Positions 1 through 8,879 of a stretch of 64,000 bases of DNA are shown here, one piece after another. The notes under the pieces are model-generated. The model saw only the letters and a program-made list of their open reading frames with translations, was not told the origin of the DNA and did no database searches. The DNA comes from CALRGE01 sp964360635 (lineage in GTDB: Bacteria; Patescibacteriota; Gracilibacteria; UBA1369; 2-02-FULL-48-14). Location: positions 3,083 through 67,082 of the forward strand of contig CAYHXO010000009.1 of the NCBI GenBank assembly GCA_964360635.1, written 5' to 3'. The position numbers were made by a program, and so were the translations under genes. Each line of letters starts with the position of its first letter. Position 1 is the stretch's first letter.

Positions 1-2
1 TT

Positions 3-677
3 GCCAACTGCTTGAAGCTCGATGAATCGGCCTGTCCCGTTAATTTTGAAGAAGGTGGGGTGGATTCAGAGTGCGTTGCCTCCGCTCTTGAGAAGAAGGC
101 GACTATGACGGCTCAAATTGAAACTGCCGCCCGAGCCGTACTTTCAGATGAAAACATTACACTGAATGATATTTTGAACGGAGCCGATGTGCCCGCTACT
201 GTTTATGCGTACTACTCCTTTGACACTGCCAGATTTAACGGCGGCGAAGCCTGGTCAAAAGGTGCCTATATTCATGTTTCGATAGGTGATCATGAACAGG
301 CATATAGAGAAGCGTACGAGGAACTTTGGCCTTTTGAGACTCCAGCCATTGATACCATTACATGTGACGCTTCGGCCCACTCTTATGAGATTGACATCCC
401 TAAAGAGGATGCTCAAATGATCAACGATCTGGTCCATAACCACTTTTCGCCTGAGGATGAGTCTTCACAAGAGACAGCTCTTAACATTTGGAATTACGTA
501 GACTTCTCCGGAGAGATGTATGTCTACGATGAACACTTTGAAGTTGAGGATCCGAATTACCTCTTTGACTCCACATGGAATGCAGTAGATTCTAATGCCG
601 AGGACATCTTCAGAACAGCCTGGACTATAACCGGTGAGCCCACCGCAGGTACTACGTCAAAAATTATTCAATACTAG
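3..677 (+). CDS. Unknown acidic protein, 5' truncated by window edge
   Basis: The frame is open from the first complete codon of the window to a TAG at 675-677, so the true start lies outside and the TTG at 12 should not be taken as the start. About 224 residues are visible. They are acidic, contain few Lys, and are rich in Asp/Glu and aromatic residues (for example YAYYSFDTARF and NIWNYVDFSGEMYVYDEHF). There is no visible transmembrane segment, and I recognise no family. It may be the C-terminal end of a larger surface protein. After the stop there are about 150 bases without a convincing gene before the next start. Confidence 0.6.
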   Translation, partial: ANCLKLDESACPVNFEEGGVDSECVASALEKKATMTAQIETAARAVLSDENITLNDILNGADVPATVYAYYSFDTARFNGGEAWSKGAYIHVSIGDHEQAYREAYEELWPFETPAIDTITCDASAHSYEIDIPKEDAQMINDLVHNHFSPEDESSQETALNIWNYVDFSGEMYVYDEHFEVEDPNYLFDSTWNAVDSNAEDIFRTAWTITGEPTAGTTSKIIQY

Positions 678-830
678 TAACTGAGCCAAGCACACCTGGA
701 ATTGAAGATGAGCTATTGATTAATACTTTGGGTGTTGACCGATTAACTATTCATTTATGCGTACGTCGGATGTTATTAAATGGTAGTATGGGTAGTGGAC
801 GGCCTCAAATATAAACTTAAAATCAATTAA

Positions 831-2432
831 ATGATAAAACCCTGCCAAAACTGCCACGTCGCATTTGCAATTGATGATGTTGAGTCAGCTTTTTATCAGC
901 GTATTTCTGTGCCGTCGCCGGTGGATTGTCCAAAGTGCAGGCTTGTGCGCAGATTAACAGAGAGAAATTCGAAGAATTTGTTTTACAGAAATTGTGATTT
1001 ATCCGGGAAAAAGATTGTATCGCAATATTCTGCGACTGCACCTTTTCCGGTTTATGATCAGAAAATTTGGTGGAGTGATGATTGGGATGCAATGACTTAC
1101 GGAGTCGATTTTGATTTTGGGCGGCCGTTTTTTGAACAATTTGAAGCGCTGCGAAATAGAGTTCCACAGATGTCTGTATTTGTGATTGGAGACACGCTGG
1201 AAAATAGCGATTTCACAAATTGCACCGGGTATTTGAAGAATTGCTACTTACTAGGCGAGGCTGATTACGACGAAGATTCTTATTTTTCAAACAGAATTTA
1301 TTACTGCAAAAATACTTTCGACTGCTCGACGATTTATGAAAGTGAACTTTGTTACGAGTGTATTGATTGTTCAGGCTGCCAAAGACTTAAATATTCTCAA
1401 GATTGCAAAAATTGTCACGATAGTTATTTTTTGAAAGACTGTATTGCTTGTCAGGATTGTATTGGCTGCGTGAATCAGCGTCAGAAGCAGTACATGATTT
1501 TTAACAAGCAGTATTCAAAGGAAGAATACTTGGCAATGAAGGCGGATTTGAATTTAGAAAGTTCGTCTGGTTTGGAAAATTTGCGCAAAAAATGTGAGGC
1601 ATTTTTCAAATCACAGCCTATGCGAGATTTACACGAAGAACAAAATCAAAATTCTCTAGGTGATCATTTGTACAACTCAAAAAATAGTTCCTGGTGTTTT
1701 GATTCTAGAGATTTAGAAGATTGTAAATATTGCACACGGTTGATTGGACCGGTTAAAGATTGCATGGATTATACTTCTTGGGGTAGTAAAGCCGAGTTAG
1801 TTTATCAATGTACATCGAGTGGAGATGGCGCTTATAATTTGAAATTTTGCAGTACTTGCACAACGAACAATTCAAACATGGAATATTGTTTTTCATGCAC
1901 AGGTTGTGATGAAGTTTTTGGATGCGTGGGCTTAAAGCGAAAAAAATTCTGTATTTTTAATAAGCAGTATTCAGAAGAAGAGTATCGAGTTTTGAAAGCA
2001 AAAATTATTTCTCAAATGACTGCATCTGGCAAATATGGTCAATTTTTCCCAAAAAATTTATCTCCTCATGCATACAACGACACTTTGGCGATGGATCTTT
2101 TTCCACTCAGCAAAGAAGAAGTTTTGGCGGCTGGATACAAATGGCGAGACGTGGAGGATGCCGTAAAATCTGATGCAAATTTAAGCTGCTCTGATTGTAA
2201 TAAGAGTTACAAATTGATCCCACAAGAGATTGATTTTTATGCGCAGAACGGAATTCCACACCCACAAAATTGCCCACTTTGCAGACACAAAGCTCGACAG
2301 AAAAAACGAAATCAAATTGATTTGGCGCAAAGAAATTGTGATAAATGCTCAAAACAAATTATGAGCACTGTTGACCCTAATCAAACTGAAAAAATCTTCT
2401 GCAAGGATTGTTATTTAGCAGAGGTCTATTGA
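831..2432 (+). CDS. Cys-rich multi-zinc-ribbon-like protein (CPR-type)
   Basis: A 533-residue soluble protein with many CxxC and DCxxC pairs. An N-terminal ribbon (CQNC near residue 5, CPKC near 35) is followed by two related blocks. Each block has dense CxxC motifs followed by a FNKQYSxEEY segment, near residues 224 and 381, which points to internal duplication. The C-terminus carries more ribbons (CSDC, CPLC, CDKC, CKDC). Spacing and composition suggest metal-binding or treble-clef modules, but no catalytic signature is visible. Proteins with this look recur in CPR genomes without an established function. A TAAAAT box at 818-823 lies 7 nt before the ATG, consistent with a leaderless mRNA. 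The stop overlaps a sortase-like remnant. Confidence 0.85.
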   Translation: MIKPCQNCHVAFAIDDVESAFYQRISVPSPVDCPKCRLVRRLTERNSKNLFYRNCDLSGKKIVSQYSATAPFPVYDQKIWWSDDWDAMTYGVDFDFGRPFFEQFEALRNRVPQMSVFVIGDTLENSDFTNCTGYLKNCYLLGEADYDEDSYFSNRIYYCKNTFDCSTIYESELCYECIDCSGCQRLKYSQDCKNCHDSYFLKDCIACQDCIGCVNQRQKQYMIFNKQYSKEEYLAMKADLNLESSSGLENLRKKCEAFFKSQPMRDLHEEQNQNSLGDHLYNSKNSSWCFDSRDLEDCKYCTRLIGPVKDCMDYTSWGSKAELVYQCTSSGDGAYNLKFCSTCTTNNSNMEYCFSCTGCDEVFGCVGLKRKKFCIFNKQYSEEEYRVLKAKIISQMTASGKYGQFFPKNLSPHAYNDTLAMDLFPLSKEEVLAAGYKWRDVEDAVKSDANLSCSDCNKSYKLIPQEIDFYAQNGIPHPQNCPLCRHKARQKKRNQIDLAQRNCDKCSKQIMSTVDPNQTEKIFCKDCYLAEVY

Positions 2433-2607
2433 TGAGCATGTGAATTGGAAATATGGTGCGGCCGCGATTTTTGCAAACTTACATAATTTAAAAGTCTGGG
2501 ATAAAGTTACTGTGGAAGATAATAAGGGAAAACTGATTGATTTTATTGTGCGTGAAATTCGAACTTATCATTACAATGAAGATGCATTAAATCGCATTAA
2601 ATGTTAG
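2431..2607 (+). pseudogene. Sortase C-terminal remnant
   Basis: Frame 1 reads about 58 codons without a usable full-length start. The peptide includes IFANLHNLKVWDKVTVED, then GKLIDFIVREIRTY, and ends at TAG 2605-2607. This matches the strand after the conserved His in class D/E/F sortases (FxxLxxLkvGDxvxvxd...yxVxexrty). The N-terminal part with the catalytic His and the downstream TLxTC cysteine are absent, so it cannot be active. The first codons overlap the stop of the Cys-rich gene. The frame is short but its protein-like match is good. It could instead be a chance similarity, and a protein search would decide. Confidence 0.5.
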
Positions 2608-2610
2608 ATT
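2602..2610 (+). promoter_or_regulatory. Extended -10 promoter of thr operon
   Basis: TGTTAGATT forms an extended -10 (TGn + TAGATT) ending 6 nt before the thrA ATG at 2617. Transcription would then start at or next to the ATG, giving a leaderless mRNA. The same arrangement occurs at tsaD and at the giant gene. It overlaps the end of the sortase remnant. Confidence 0.45.
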
Positions 2611-2616
2611 GCAGAC

Positions 2617-5007
2617 ATGAAAATCCTAAAGTTTGGTGGAACATCTGTTGGATCTCCCGAGAACATAAAAAAAATACAAGAAATAATTGCAAAAAGACAG
2701 CATGAAGAATTTGCAATTGTGGTCTCAGCATTTAGCGGTGTAACAAACAGTCTTATTCAAGTCGGTAAAATGGCTGAAGCCTCTGATTTAAGCTATAAAA
2801 ATCTTTTTGAGGAGCTTGAAAGTAGACACATAAATGTCGTTAAAGAATTGATTGAAGTTGGCAGGCAGAGCTCCGTGATTGCAAATGTGAAAATGATGAC
2901 AAATGAAATTGATGATCTCGCAAAAGGCGTGAGTTTGCTCAAAGAATGTAGCCCAAGAGTTCTTGATTTACTGATGAGTTTTGGCGAGAGACTTTCTGCC
3001 TATATTATTTCCGAATTTCTAAATGGAGAATTTTTGGATGCCAGAGAACTTGTGAAAACCGATGATAATTTTGGAAATGCGAAGGTTGATTTTGAAAGTA
3101 CTAATAAAAATATTCGAAGGTATTTTGAGGAACATAAAAAGCTCCAGATTATTACAGGATTCATTGCATCCACTCCGAAAAATGAAACTAGCACAATTGG
3201 CAGAGGCGGTAGCGACCTTACAGCTTCTATATTCGGCGCTGCGCTTTCTTGTGAAGAAATTGAAATTTGGACCGATGTTGATGGAGTAATGACCGCGGAT
3301 CCAAGAAAAGTTTTAAATGCTTTTCCTGTTGAAGAAATGAGTTATGAAGAGGCAATGGAATTGGCTTACTTTGGAGCTAAAGTAATATATCCACCCACAA
3401 TGTTGCCGGCAATGGCGAAAGGAATTCCCGTAAGAATAAAGAATACTTTTAATCCAGAATATATTGGGACTTTTATATCAAAAAAGACTGATGACAAGTC
3501 TATAATCAAAGGAATTTCTTCTATCAGTGAAATTAGTTTACTTAGAATCGAAGGCGGCGGAATGATTGGAATTGCCGGAATTGCTATGAGATTATTTGGA
3601 GCTTTGGCGAAAAAATCTGTAAATGTTATTTTAATTACACAAGCTTCGTCGGAACATTCGATTTGCGTAGCAATTGACCCAAAAAATGCCGCACTGGCAA
3701 AAAATGCCATTGAGCAGGAGTTTGAAATGGAAATTAATGCAAAAAGAATTGAAAATGTGGTAGTTGAAAACGATCTTTCAATTGTAGCGGTTGTTGGAGA
3801 AAATATGAGAGATAGACGTGGAATAGCCGGACGTTTTTTCCAATCGCTTGGTAGGAATGGAATAAATGTGATTGCGATTGCACAAGGATCTTCGGAATTA
3901 AATATTTCTACGATAATTAAAAATGAAGATGAGTCTAAGGCCTTGAATGTAATTCATGATGCGTTCTTTTTATCAGAAAGAAAAACCTTGAATATTTTTG
4001 TTGTTGGAAGAGGACTTATCGGTTCCACTCTTTTGAAACAAATTGAAGAACAAAATGATTACTTAAGAAAAGAAAGGAAAGTTGATATTAATGTGCTTGC
4101 GGTGGCGGACAGTAAAAAAATGATTTTCGAAGGCGAAGAGACTGCTATGGATATCAATTTGTTTATTGAAAAAATGAAGATTTTAAATTTACCAAATACT
4201 GTTTTTGTGGACTGTACCGCAAGTGAAGAAATCGGATTACATTATGCTGAAATTTTGGAATCGCATATTTCAATAGTGACTCCAAATAAAAAAGCGAACT
4301 CCATGAAATATGGATATTATAAAGAATTGAAAATGCTTAGCAGAAAACACAATGTAAAATTTTTATATGAAACAAATGTAGGTGCCGCGCTTCCTGTAAT
4401 AAGTACCTTAAGTGATTTAATAATGACCGGTGATAAAATCTTGAAAATTGAGGCTATTTTGTCCGGAACGCTTAGTTATATTTTTAATAATTTCAAAGGC
4501 GATAAGCAATTCAGCGAAGTCGTAAAAGAAGCAAAAGAGCTTGGATATACTGAGCCGGATCCGCGTGATGATTTAAGTGGAATCGATTTTGCCAGAAAAC
4601 TTTTAATTTTGGGAAGAGAGATTGGACTGCCATTGGAACTTGAAGATATTTCAGTCGAAAGCTTATTGTCAGAGAATTGTATATCAGCAAAATCTGTTGG
4701 AGATTTTTTGGAAGTACTAAAAAATGAAGATCAAAACTTTGAAGATAGAAAAATTCAAGCCGCAAAAAATGGATATGTATTGCGATGTATTGGAAGCCTT
4801 GAAAATGGGAAGGCCGGTTTATCAATAAAACAAGTTGATCAAAATCATCCATTTTATTCTCTTGCTGGTAGTGACAACATAATTGCATTTACTAGCGAGA
4901 GATATAAAAATACACCGCTTGTGATTAAAGGCCCTGGAGCAGGGGCGGAAGTTACCGCGGCCGGCGTTTTTGCTGATATACTTCGAATATCAAATTATTT
5001 CATGTAG
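2617..5007 (+). CDS. thrA: Bifunctional aspartate kinase / homoserine dehydrogenase
   Basis: This is a fusion that catalyses the first and third steps from aspartate to threonine: phosphorylation of aspartate and NAD(P)H reduction of aspartate semialdehyde to homoserine. The N-terminal kinase begins KFGGTSVGSPENI (residues 4-16), with the catalytic-region GRGGSDLTA near 194. Two ACT-type regulatory segments cover about residues 305-450, with typical GEN...R and QGSSELNIS motifs. The homoserine dehydrogenase Rossmann motif VVGRGLIGS follows near 462, with TPNKKANS near 557 and GTLSYI near 616. The length of 796 residues is close to the 810-820 of enterobacterial ThrA. It is first in an operon with asd, thrB and thrC (2-nt gap to asd). 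The ACT segments suggest threonine feedback. Confidence 0.95.
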   Translation: MKILKFGGTSVGSPENIKKIQEIIAKRQHEEFAIVVSAFSGVTNSLIQVGKMAEASDLSYKNLFEELESRHINVVKELIEVGRQSSVIANVKMMTNEIDDLAKGVSLLKECSPRVLDLLMSFGERLSAYIISEFLNGEFLDARELVKTDDNFGNAKVDFESTNKNIRRYFEEHKKLQIITGFIASTPKNETSTIGRGGSDLTASIFGAALSCEEIEIWTDVDGVMTADPRKVLNAFPVEEMSYEEAMELAYFGAKVIYPPTMLPAMAKGIPVRIKNTFNPEYIGTFISKKTDDKSIIKGISSISEISLLRIEGGGMIGIAGIAMRLFGALAKKSVNVILITQASSEHSICVAIDPKNAALAKNAIEQEFEMEINAKRIENVVVENDLSIVAVVGENMRDRRGIAGRFFQSLGRNGINVIAIAQGSSELNISTIIKNEDESKALNVIHDAFFLSERKTLNIFVVGRGLIGSTLLKQIEEQNDYLRKERKVDINVLAVADSKKMIFEGEETAMDINLFIEKMKILNLPNTVFVDCTASEEIGLHYAEILESHISIVTPNKKANSMKYGYYKELKMLSRKHNVKFLYETNVGAALPVISTLSDLIMTGDKILKIEAILSGTLSYIFNNFKGDKQFSEVVKEAKELGYTEPDPRDDLSGIDFARKLLILGREIGLPLELEDISVESLLSENCISAKSVGDFLEVLKNEDQNFEDRKIQAAKNGYVLRCIGSLENGKAGLSIKQVDQNHPFYSLAGSDNIIAFTSERYKNTPLVIKGPGAGAEVTAAGVFADILRISNYFM

Positions 5008-5009
5008 TT

Positions 5010-6080
5010 ATGGAAGAAAAAATACCAGTTGGAATTCTTGGTGCAACAGGAATGGTGGGGCAAAATTACGTAAAACTTCTTCAAAATCATCCGTGGTTTA
5101 AAATTCATTTTCTTGCGGCTTCGCCGAATTCTGCCGGCATGAAATATTCCGATGCGGCAAGCGGAAGGTGGCAAATGTCGGATGAAATTCCCGAAGAAGT
5201 GAAGAATATTATTGTAGAAGATGTGAGTAATGTTGCTGCAGCTGTTGGCAAATGCCAGATTGTTTTTTCCGCTTTTGAAACGGGAGATAAAGATACTGTA
5301 AAAAGATTGGAAAATGATTATGCCGCTGCCGGCATTGGGGTTTTTTCAAATGCTTCTGCAAATAGATGGAGTGAAGATGTACCCATGTTAATTCCGGAAA
5401 TTAATTTTGATCATTTGAAAATGATTAGTAATCAAAGAAAATTGAGGGGTTTTGATCGTGGTTTTATTATTGTGAAACCAAACTGCAGTCTGCAAAGTTA
5501 TTTGACTCCCATTTGCGCTCTTTTGAATGCTGGTTTTGAAGTTAAAAAAATTATTCTTACTACAATGCAGGCAGTTTCTGGCGCTGGTTATCCGGGTGTT
5601 GCGAGTCTGGATGTAATAGATAATATTGTTCCTTTTATTTCCGGTGAGGAAGAAAAGACGGAGCTTGAGCCTCTTAAAATTTTAGGCCGTAATGATATTC
5701 AAATTTCTGCGCATTGTAATAGAGTGTCAGTTATTGATGGACATACCGCGTGTGTAAGTGTTTTATTTGGAGAAAAAAAGCCAAAGCGTGAAGAAATTTT
5801 GGAAATTTGGAAAAATTTTACAAGCCGTCCGCAGGAACTTAATTTGCCTTCGGCACCTATTCAACCAATTATTTACATGGAAGAAGAGAACCGACCACAA
5901 CCAAGAAAAGATCGTAATAATGACAAAGGAATGGCCGTAACTGTGGGCAGGCTTAGAAAATGTAATGTTTTTGATTTTAAATTTGTAGGTTTAAGTCATA
6001 ACACTGTGCGTGGTGCTGCCGGTGGTGGAATTTTAAATGCTGAACTTGCCTTTAAAGAAGGATTATATGGAATCAATTAA
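5010..6080 (+). CDS. asd: Aspartate-semialdehyde dehydrogenase
   Basis: Reduces aspartyl phosphate to aspartate semialdehyde, the step between the two activities of the preceding fusion. The 356 residues start with the NADP-binding GILGATGMVGQNY (8-20). The catalytic Cys is C159 in KPNCSLQ, and the substrate-binding and proton-transfer region NRVSVIDGHTACV has H245. This pattern, with N-C-S and RVxVxDGHT, fits the archaeal/fungal-type branch rather than the classical enterobacterial one. It starts 2 nt after thrA and overlaps the start of thrB by 14 nt, so translational coupling is likely. Confidence 0.93.
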   Translation: MEEKIPVGILGATGMVGQNYVKLLQNHPWFKIHFLAASPNSAGMKYSDAASGRWQMSDEIPEEVKNIIVEDVSNVAAAVGKCQIVFSAFETGDKDTVKRLENDYAAAGIGVFSNASANRWSEDVPMLIPEINFDHLKMISNQRKLRGFDRGFIIVKPNCSLQSYLTPICALLNAGFEVKKIILTTMQAVSGAGYPGVASLDVIDNIVPFISGEEEKTELEPLKILGRNDIQISAHCNRVSVIDGHTACVSVLFGEKKPKREEILEIWKNFTSRPQELNLPSAPIQPIIYMEEENRPQPRKDRNNDKGMAVTVGRLRKCNVFDFKFVGLSHNTVRGAAGGGILNAELAFKEGLYGIN

Positions 6081-6993
6081 AGTTTTTGCACCGGCGACAG
6101 TTGCGAATGTGGCATGTGGATTTGATATTTTGGGTTTTGCCATAAATGAACCAGGTGACGAAGTTCTTGTAAGGCTTAGCAAAGAGCCTGGAGTAAGAAT
6201 TACAAAAATTGAGGGTGATAACGGAAAACTTCCATTAAATGCAGAGCAGAATACTGCAGGAGTGTCTGCTCTTAAATTTCTGGAATTTATAAACTCTAAG
6301 CAGGGAGTGGAGATTGAGATAAAGAAAAAAATGCCGCTTGGAAGTGGCCTTGGTTCCAGCGCTGCCAGCTCAGTTGCGGGCATTGTTGCAATTAATGAAC
6401 TGATGGGAAGACCTTTTGAAAAAAAAGATTTACTCCAATTTGCAATTGAGGGAGAAAGAATCGCTTGTGGTTCAGCTCATGCTGATAACGCTGCCCCGGC
6501 TCTGCTTGGTGGATTTGTGATAATACGAAGTTATAAACCACTTGATGTAATAAAAATTAATACTCCAGAAAATTTATTTGCGACAATAATTCATCCTCAC
6601 ATTGAAATTAAAACATCAGATGCAAGAAAAATATTAAAAATAGATATACCTTTTTCTGATGCAATTATTCAATGGGGAAATGTTGCTGGATTGGTGGCAG
6701 GGCTAATGAGTTCCGACTATGCACTGATTGGAAGATCATTGAATGATGTGATTGTTGAGCCTATTCGTTCGATTTTGATACCAGGTTTTGTCGAATCAAA
6801 AAAAGCTGCAACGGATGCAGGCGCTTTGGGCTTCAGTATTTCTGGATCAGGACCATCCCTATTTGCCCTAAGTAATTCAGAGGAAATTGCTAAAAATGTA
6901 GGAATTGCGGTAGAAGAAGTATTTCATTCGCTGAAAATAGAATGTGAAGTTTATATTTCTAAAATCAATCAAGATGGGCCTAAGATTTTATAG
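6067..6993 (+). CDS. thrB: Homoserine kinase
   Basis: A GHMP-family kinase that phosphorylates homoserine using ATP. The start at 6067 is chosen because the protein then begins MESIKVFAPATVANVACGF, the normal N-terminus of the family; an upstream in-frame ATG at 6037 only adds ten residues lying inside asd. The ATP-binding glycine loop PLGSGLGSSAAS is at about residues 90-101. The C-terminal GHMP motif GALGFSISGSGPSLFA is near 255. It overlaps asd by 14 nt and thrC by 20 nt, showing tight coupling in the operon. Confidence 0.93.
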   Translation: MESIKVFAPATVANVACGFDILGFAINEPGDEVLVRLSKEPGVRITKIEGDNGKLPLNAEQNTAGVSALKFLEFINSKQGVEIEIKKKMPLGSGLGSSAASSVAGIVAINELMGRPFEKKDLLQFAIEGERIACGSAHADNAAPALLGGFVIIRSYKPLDVIKINTPENLFATIIHPHIEIKTSDARKILKIDIPFSDAIIQWGNVAGLVAGLMSSDYALIGRSLNDVIVEPIRSILIPGFVESKKAATDAGALGFSISGSGPSLFALSNSEEIAKNVGIAVEEVFHSLKIECEVYISKINQDGPKIL

Positions 6994-8284
6994 TACAAAT
7001 AATAGGAATTTTGAAGTTACATTAAAAGAAGCTGTTATGTCTGGACTTTGTAAAGATGGTGGTCTTTATATGCCGACTGAAATTCCTAAAATGGATGAGA
7101 ATTTTTTCAAAAAAATAATCGGAATGAAGTTTCCTGACATGGCATTTGAAGTGGCGAAAAACTTTTTTAAAGATGAAATTGAAAATTATGTTTTGGAAAA
7201 AATAATATACGAATCATTTAATTTTGATATACCTGTTTTCGAAGTTTCAAAAGGCAGATACGTGATGGAACTTTATCACGGTCCAACACTGGCATTTAAA
7301 GATTTTGCGGCAAGATTCATGGCACGTTTGATGACTGAATTTCAAAAAAATTCTGAAAAAGAATTAACGATTTTAGTCGCTACGTCGGGTGACACTGGTA
7401 GTGCTGTGGCAAGTGCTTTTCTTGGGCTGCCGAATGTAAATGTCATTATTCTATATCCAAGCAAAAAAATCAGCCAAATTCAGGAAAAACAACTCACAAC
7501 ATTCGGACAAAATGTAACTGCTCTTGAAGTTGATGGCACTTTTGACCAATGTCAGGCTTTGGTAAAAAAAGCTTTTTTGGATAAAGATATTTGTGAAAAA
7601 CTCAGCTTGGCATCAGCGAATTCAATAAATATTGCCAGGCTAATTCCACAATCATTTTATTATTTTTACGCCTACTCTTCTATTATCAAATCAAGTTCAC
7701 CGAATGTTGAAAAAGAGATTGTCATTTCCGTTCCTAGCGGAAATTTTGGAAATCTTACAGGAGGATTAATTGCTAAAAAAATGGGACTGCCAATCACACG
7801 ATTTATTGCTGCTACGAATGAAAATGACATTTTTACGAAATATCTTGAAACTGGTGTTTATGAAAGTAAGCCGTCGAAATCTACAATTTCAAATGCAATG
7901 GATGTAGGTAATCCAAGTAATTTTGATAGGATTCTTGACCTATATAATCATGATCTTGAAGTTATTAAAGAAGACATACTCAGCTTCAGTTTTGACGATG
8001 ATGAAACAAAGAACGTCATTAAAGAAGTATTTCAAAAATATAATTATATAATGGACCCACATGGAGCTATTGCTTACCTTGGATTAAAAAAATCCGCTTA
8101 TCCACTTGGTTTGTTTATTGAGACAGCGCATCCAGCAAAATTTGCAGATATTGTTGAACCGATAATTAATAAAAAAATTGGCTCTCAACTACAGCTCGAA
8201 GTAGCTATGAGTAAAGAAAAAAAATCGATTTTGACCCCAAATAATTTTGAAGATTTTAAAAGTTTTCTTATGTCCCGCTTCTAA
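6974..8284 (+). CDS. thrC: Threonine synthase
   Basis: A PLP enzyme that converts O-phosphohomoserine to threonine. Start chosen at 6974 (MGLRFYSTNN), which matches the usual N-terminus; the in-frame ATG at 6944 would add ten residues inside thrB. Key features are the N-terminal DGGLYMP segment, the PLP lysine K109 in GPTLAFKDFAARF, and the phosphate-binding VATSGDTGSAVA near residue 135. The length of 436 residues is normal. It is the last gene of the operon and its product also supplies L-threonine for the t6A reaction of TsaD, encoded 10 kb away. It converges on the next minus-strand gene with a 30-nt gap and no strong terminator that I can see. Confidence 0.94.
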   Translation: MGLRFYSTNNRNFEVTLKEAVMSGLCKDGGLYMPTEIPKMDENFFKKIIGMKFPDMAFEVAKNFFKDEIENYVLEKIIYESFNFDIPVFEVSKGRYVMELYHGPTLAFKDFAARFMARLMTEFQKNSEKELTILVATSGDTGSAVASAFLGLPNVNVIILYPSKKISQIQEKQLTTFGQNVTALEVDGTFDQCQALVKKAFLDKDICEKLSLASANSINIARLIPQSFYYFYAYSSIIKSSSPNVEKEIVISVPSGNFGNLTGGLIAKKMGLPITRFIAATNENDIFTKYLETGVYESKPSKSTISNAMDVGNPSNFDRILDLYNHDLEVIKEDILSFSFDDDETKNVIKEVFQKYNYIMDPHGAIAYLGLKKSAYPLGLFIETAHPAKFADIVEPIINKKIGSQLQLEVAMSKEKKSILTPNNFEDFKSFLMSRF

Positions 8285-8314
8285 TGCATTGTTATTTGGC
8301 GGCGGTTTACTAGT

Positions 8315-8833
8315 CTACTTCCTCTCCATTTCCTGCTTTAGCTCATCCTCAATCATGGCAAGGTCTGTTTTTTGTTTCATTAAAACAAGCTCTTCATCAT
8401 CTTCGGGTGGTAAACCAAGATGGTCGTGGATTCTATCTAAAATAATCAGCATTTTTGTAACTTCTTCTTCAGTTTTGAGATTAACTTGAAGGTCGATTTC
8501 TTCGCGCAAATCTTCAATGTGAGAAGAACGATTCTGACTAATCAAAACAATAATTGCCAAGAAAATTGCTTCGAGTGATACAATCATCGTTAACAATCCG
8601 AACGGAAATGGATCAAAAATCGGAATTGCAGAAATGAAGCCTGTATTTATTAAAATCCAAGTTGTGAACCACATGGCATTTATCGCAAGAAATAATACAG
8701 TTCCGAAAGCATCTGTCAAAAAATCTGCAACCTTATCGGCGAAGGTTCTTTGTAAATCCATTTTTGCCTTGAAGCTTTTGATTTTTTCGCGGCGAACGTG
8801 TCCTAATTCTTTATGAAACTCTTTTTTGCGCAT
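8315..8833 (-). CDS. DUF1003 family membrane protein
   Basis: 172 residues. A charged N-terminus is followed by FADKVADFLTDAFGTVLFLAINAMWFTTWI (first membrane segment), then the DUF1003 hallmark FDPFPFGLLTMIVSLEAIFLAIIVLISQNRS (second segment), and a C-terminal soluble region with VNLKTEEEV typical of the family. Two transmembrane helices with both termini probably cytoplasmic. The function of DUF1003 is not established. It lies directly downstream (46 nt) of the guanidino-modifying-like gene on the same strand and may be cotranscribed. Confidence 0.85.
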   Translation of the reverse strand: MRKKEFHKELGHVRREKIKSFKAKMDLQRTFADKVADFLTDAFGTVLFLAINAMWFTTWILINTGFISAIPIFDPFPFGLLTMIVSLEAIFLAIIVLISQNRSSHIEDLREEIDLQVNLKTEEEVTKMLIILDRIHDHLGLPPEDDEELVLMKQKTDLAMIEDELKQEMERK

Positions 8834-8879
8834 AATAGTTTTTATTATTTAACAAAAAATATACTACTCATTTCAATGA

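Noticed and set aside
678..830. An alternative frame continuing the first gene (ILVTEPSTPGIEDELL ...)
   Set aside because: Would need a frameshift near 660; no match to a family and no independent start. Kept as non-coding for now.
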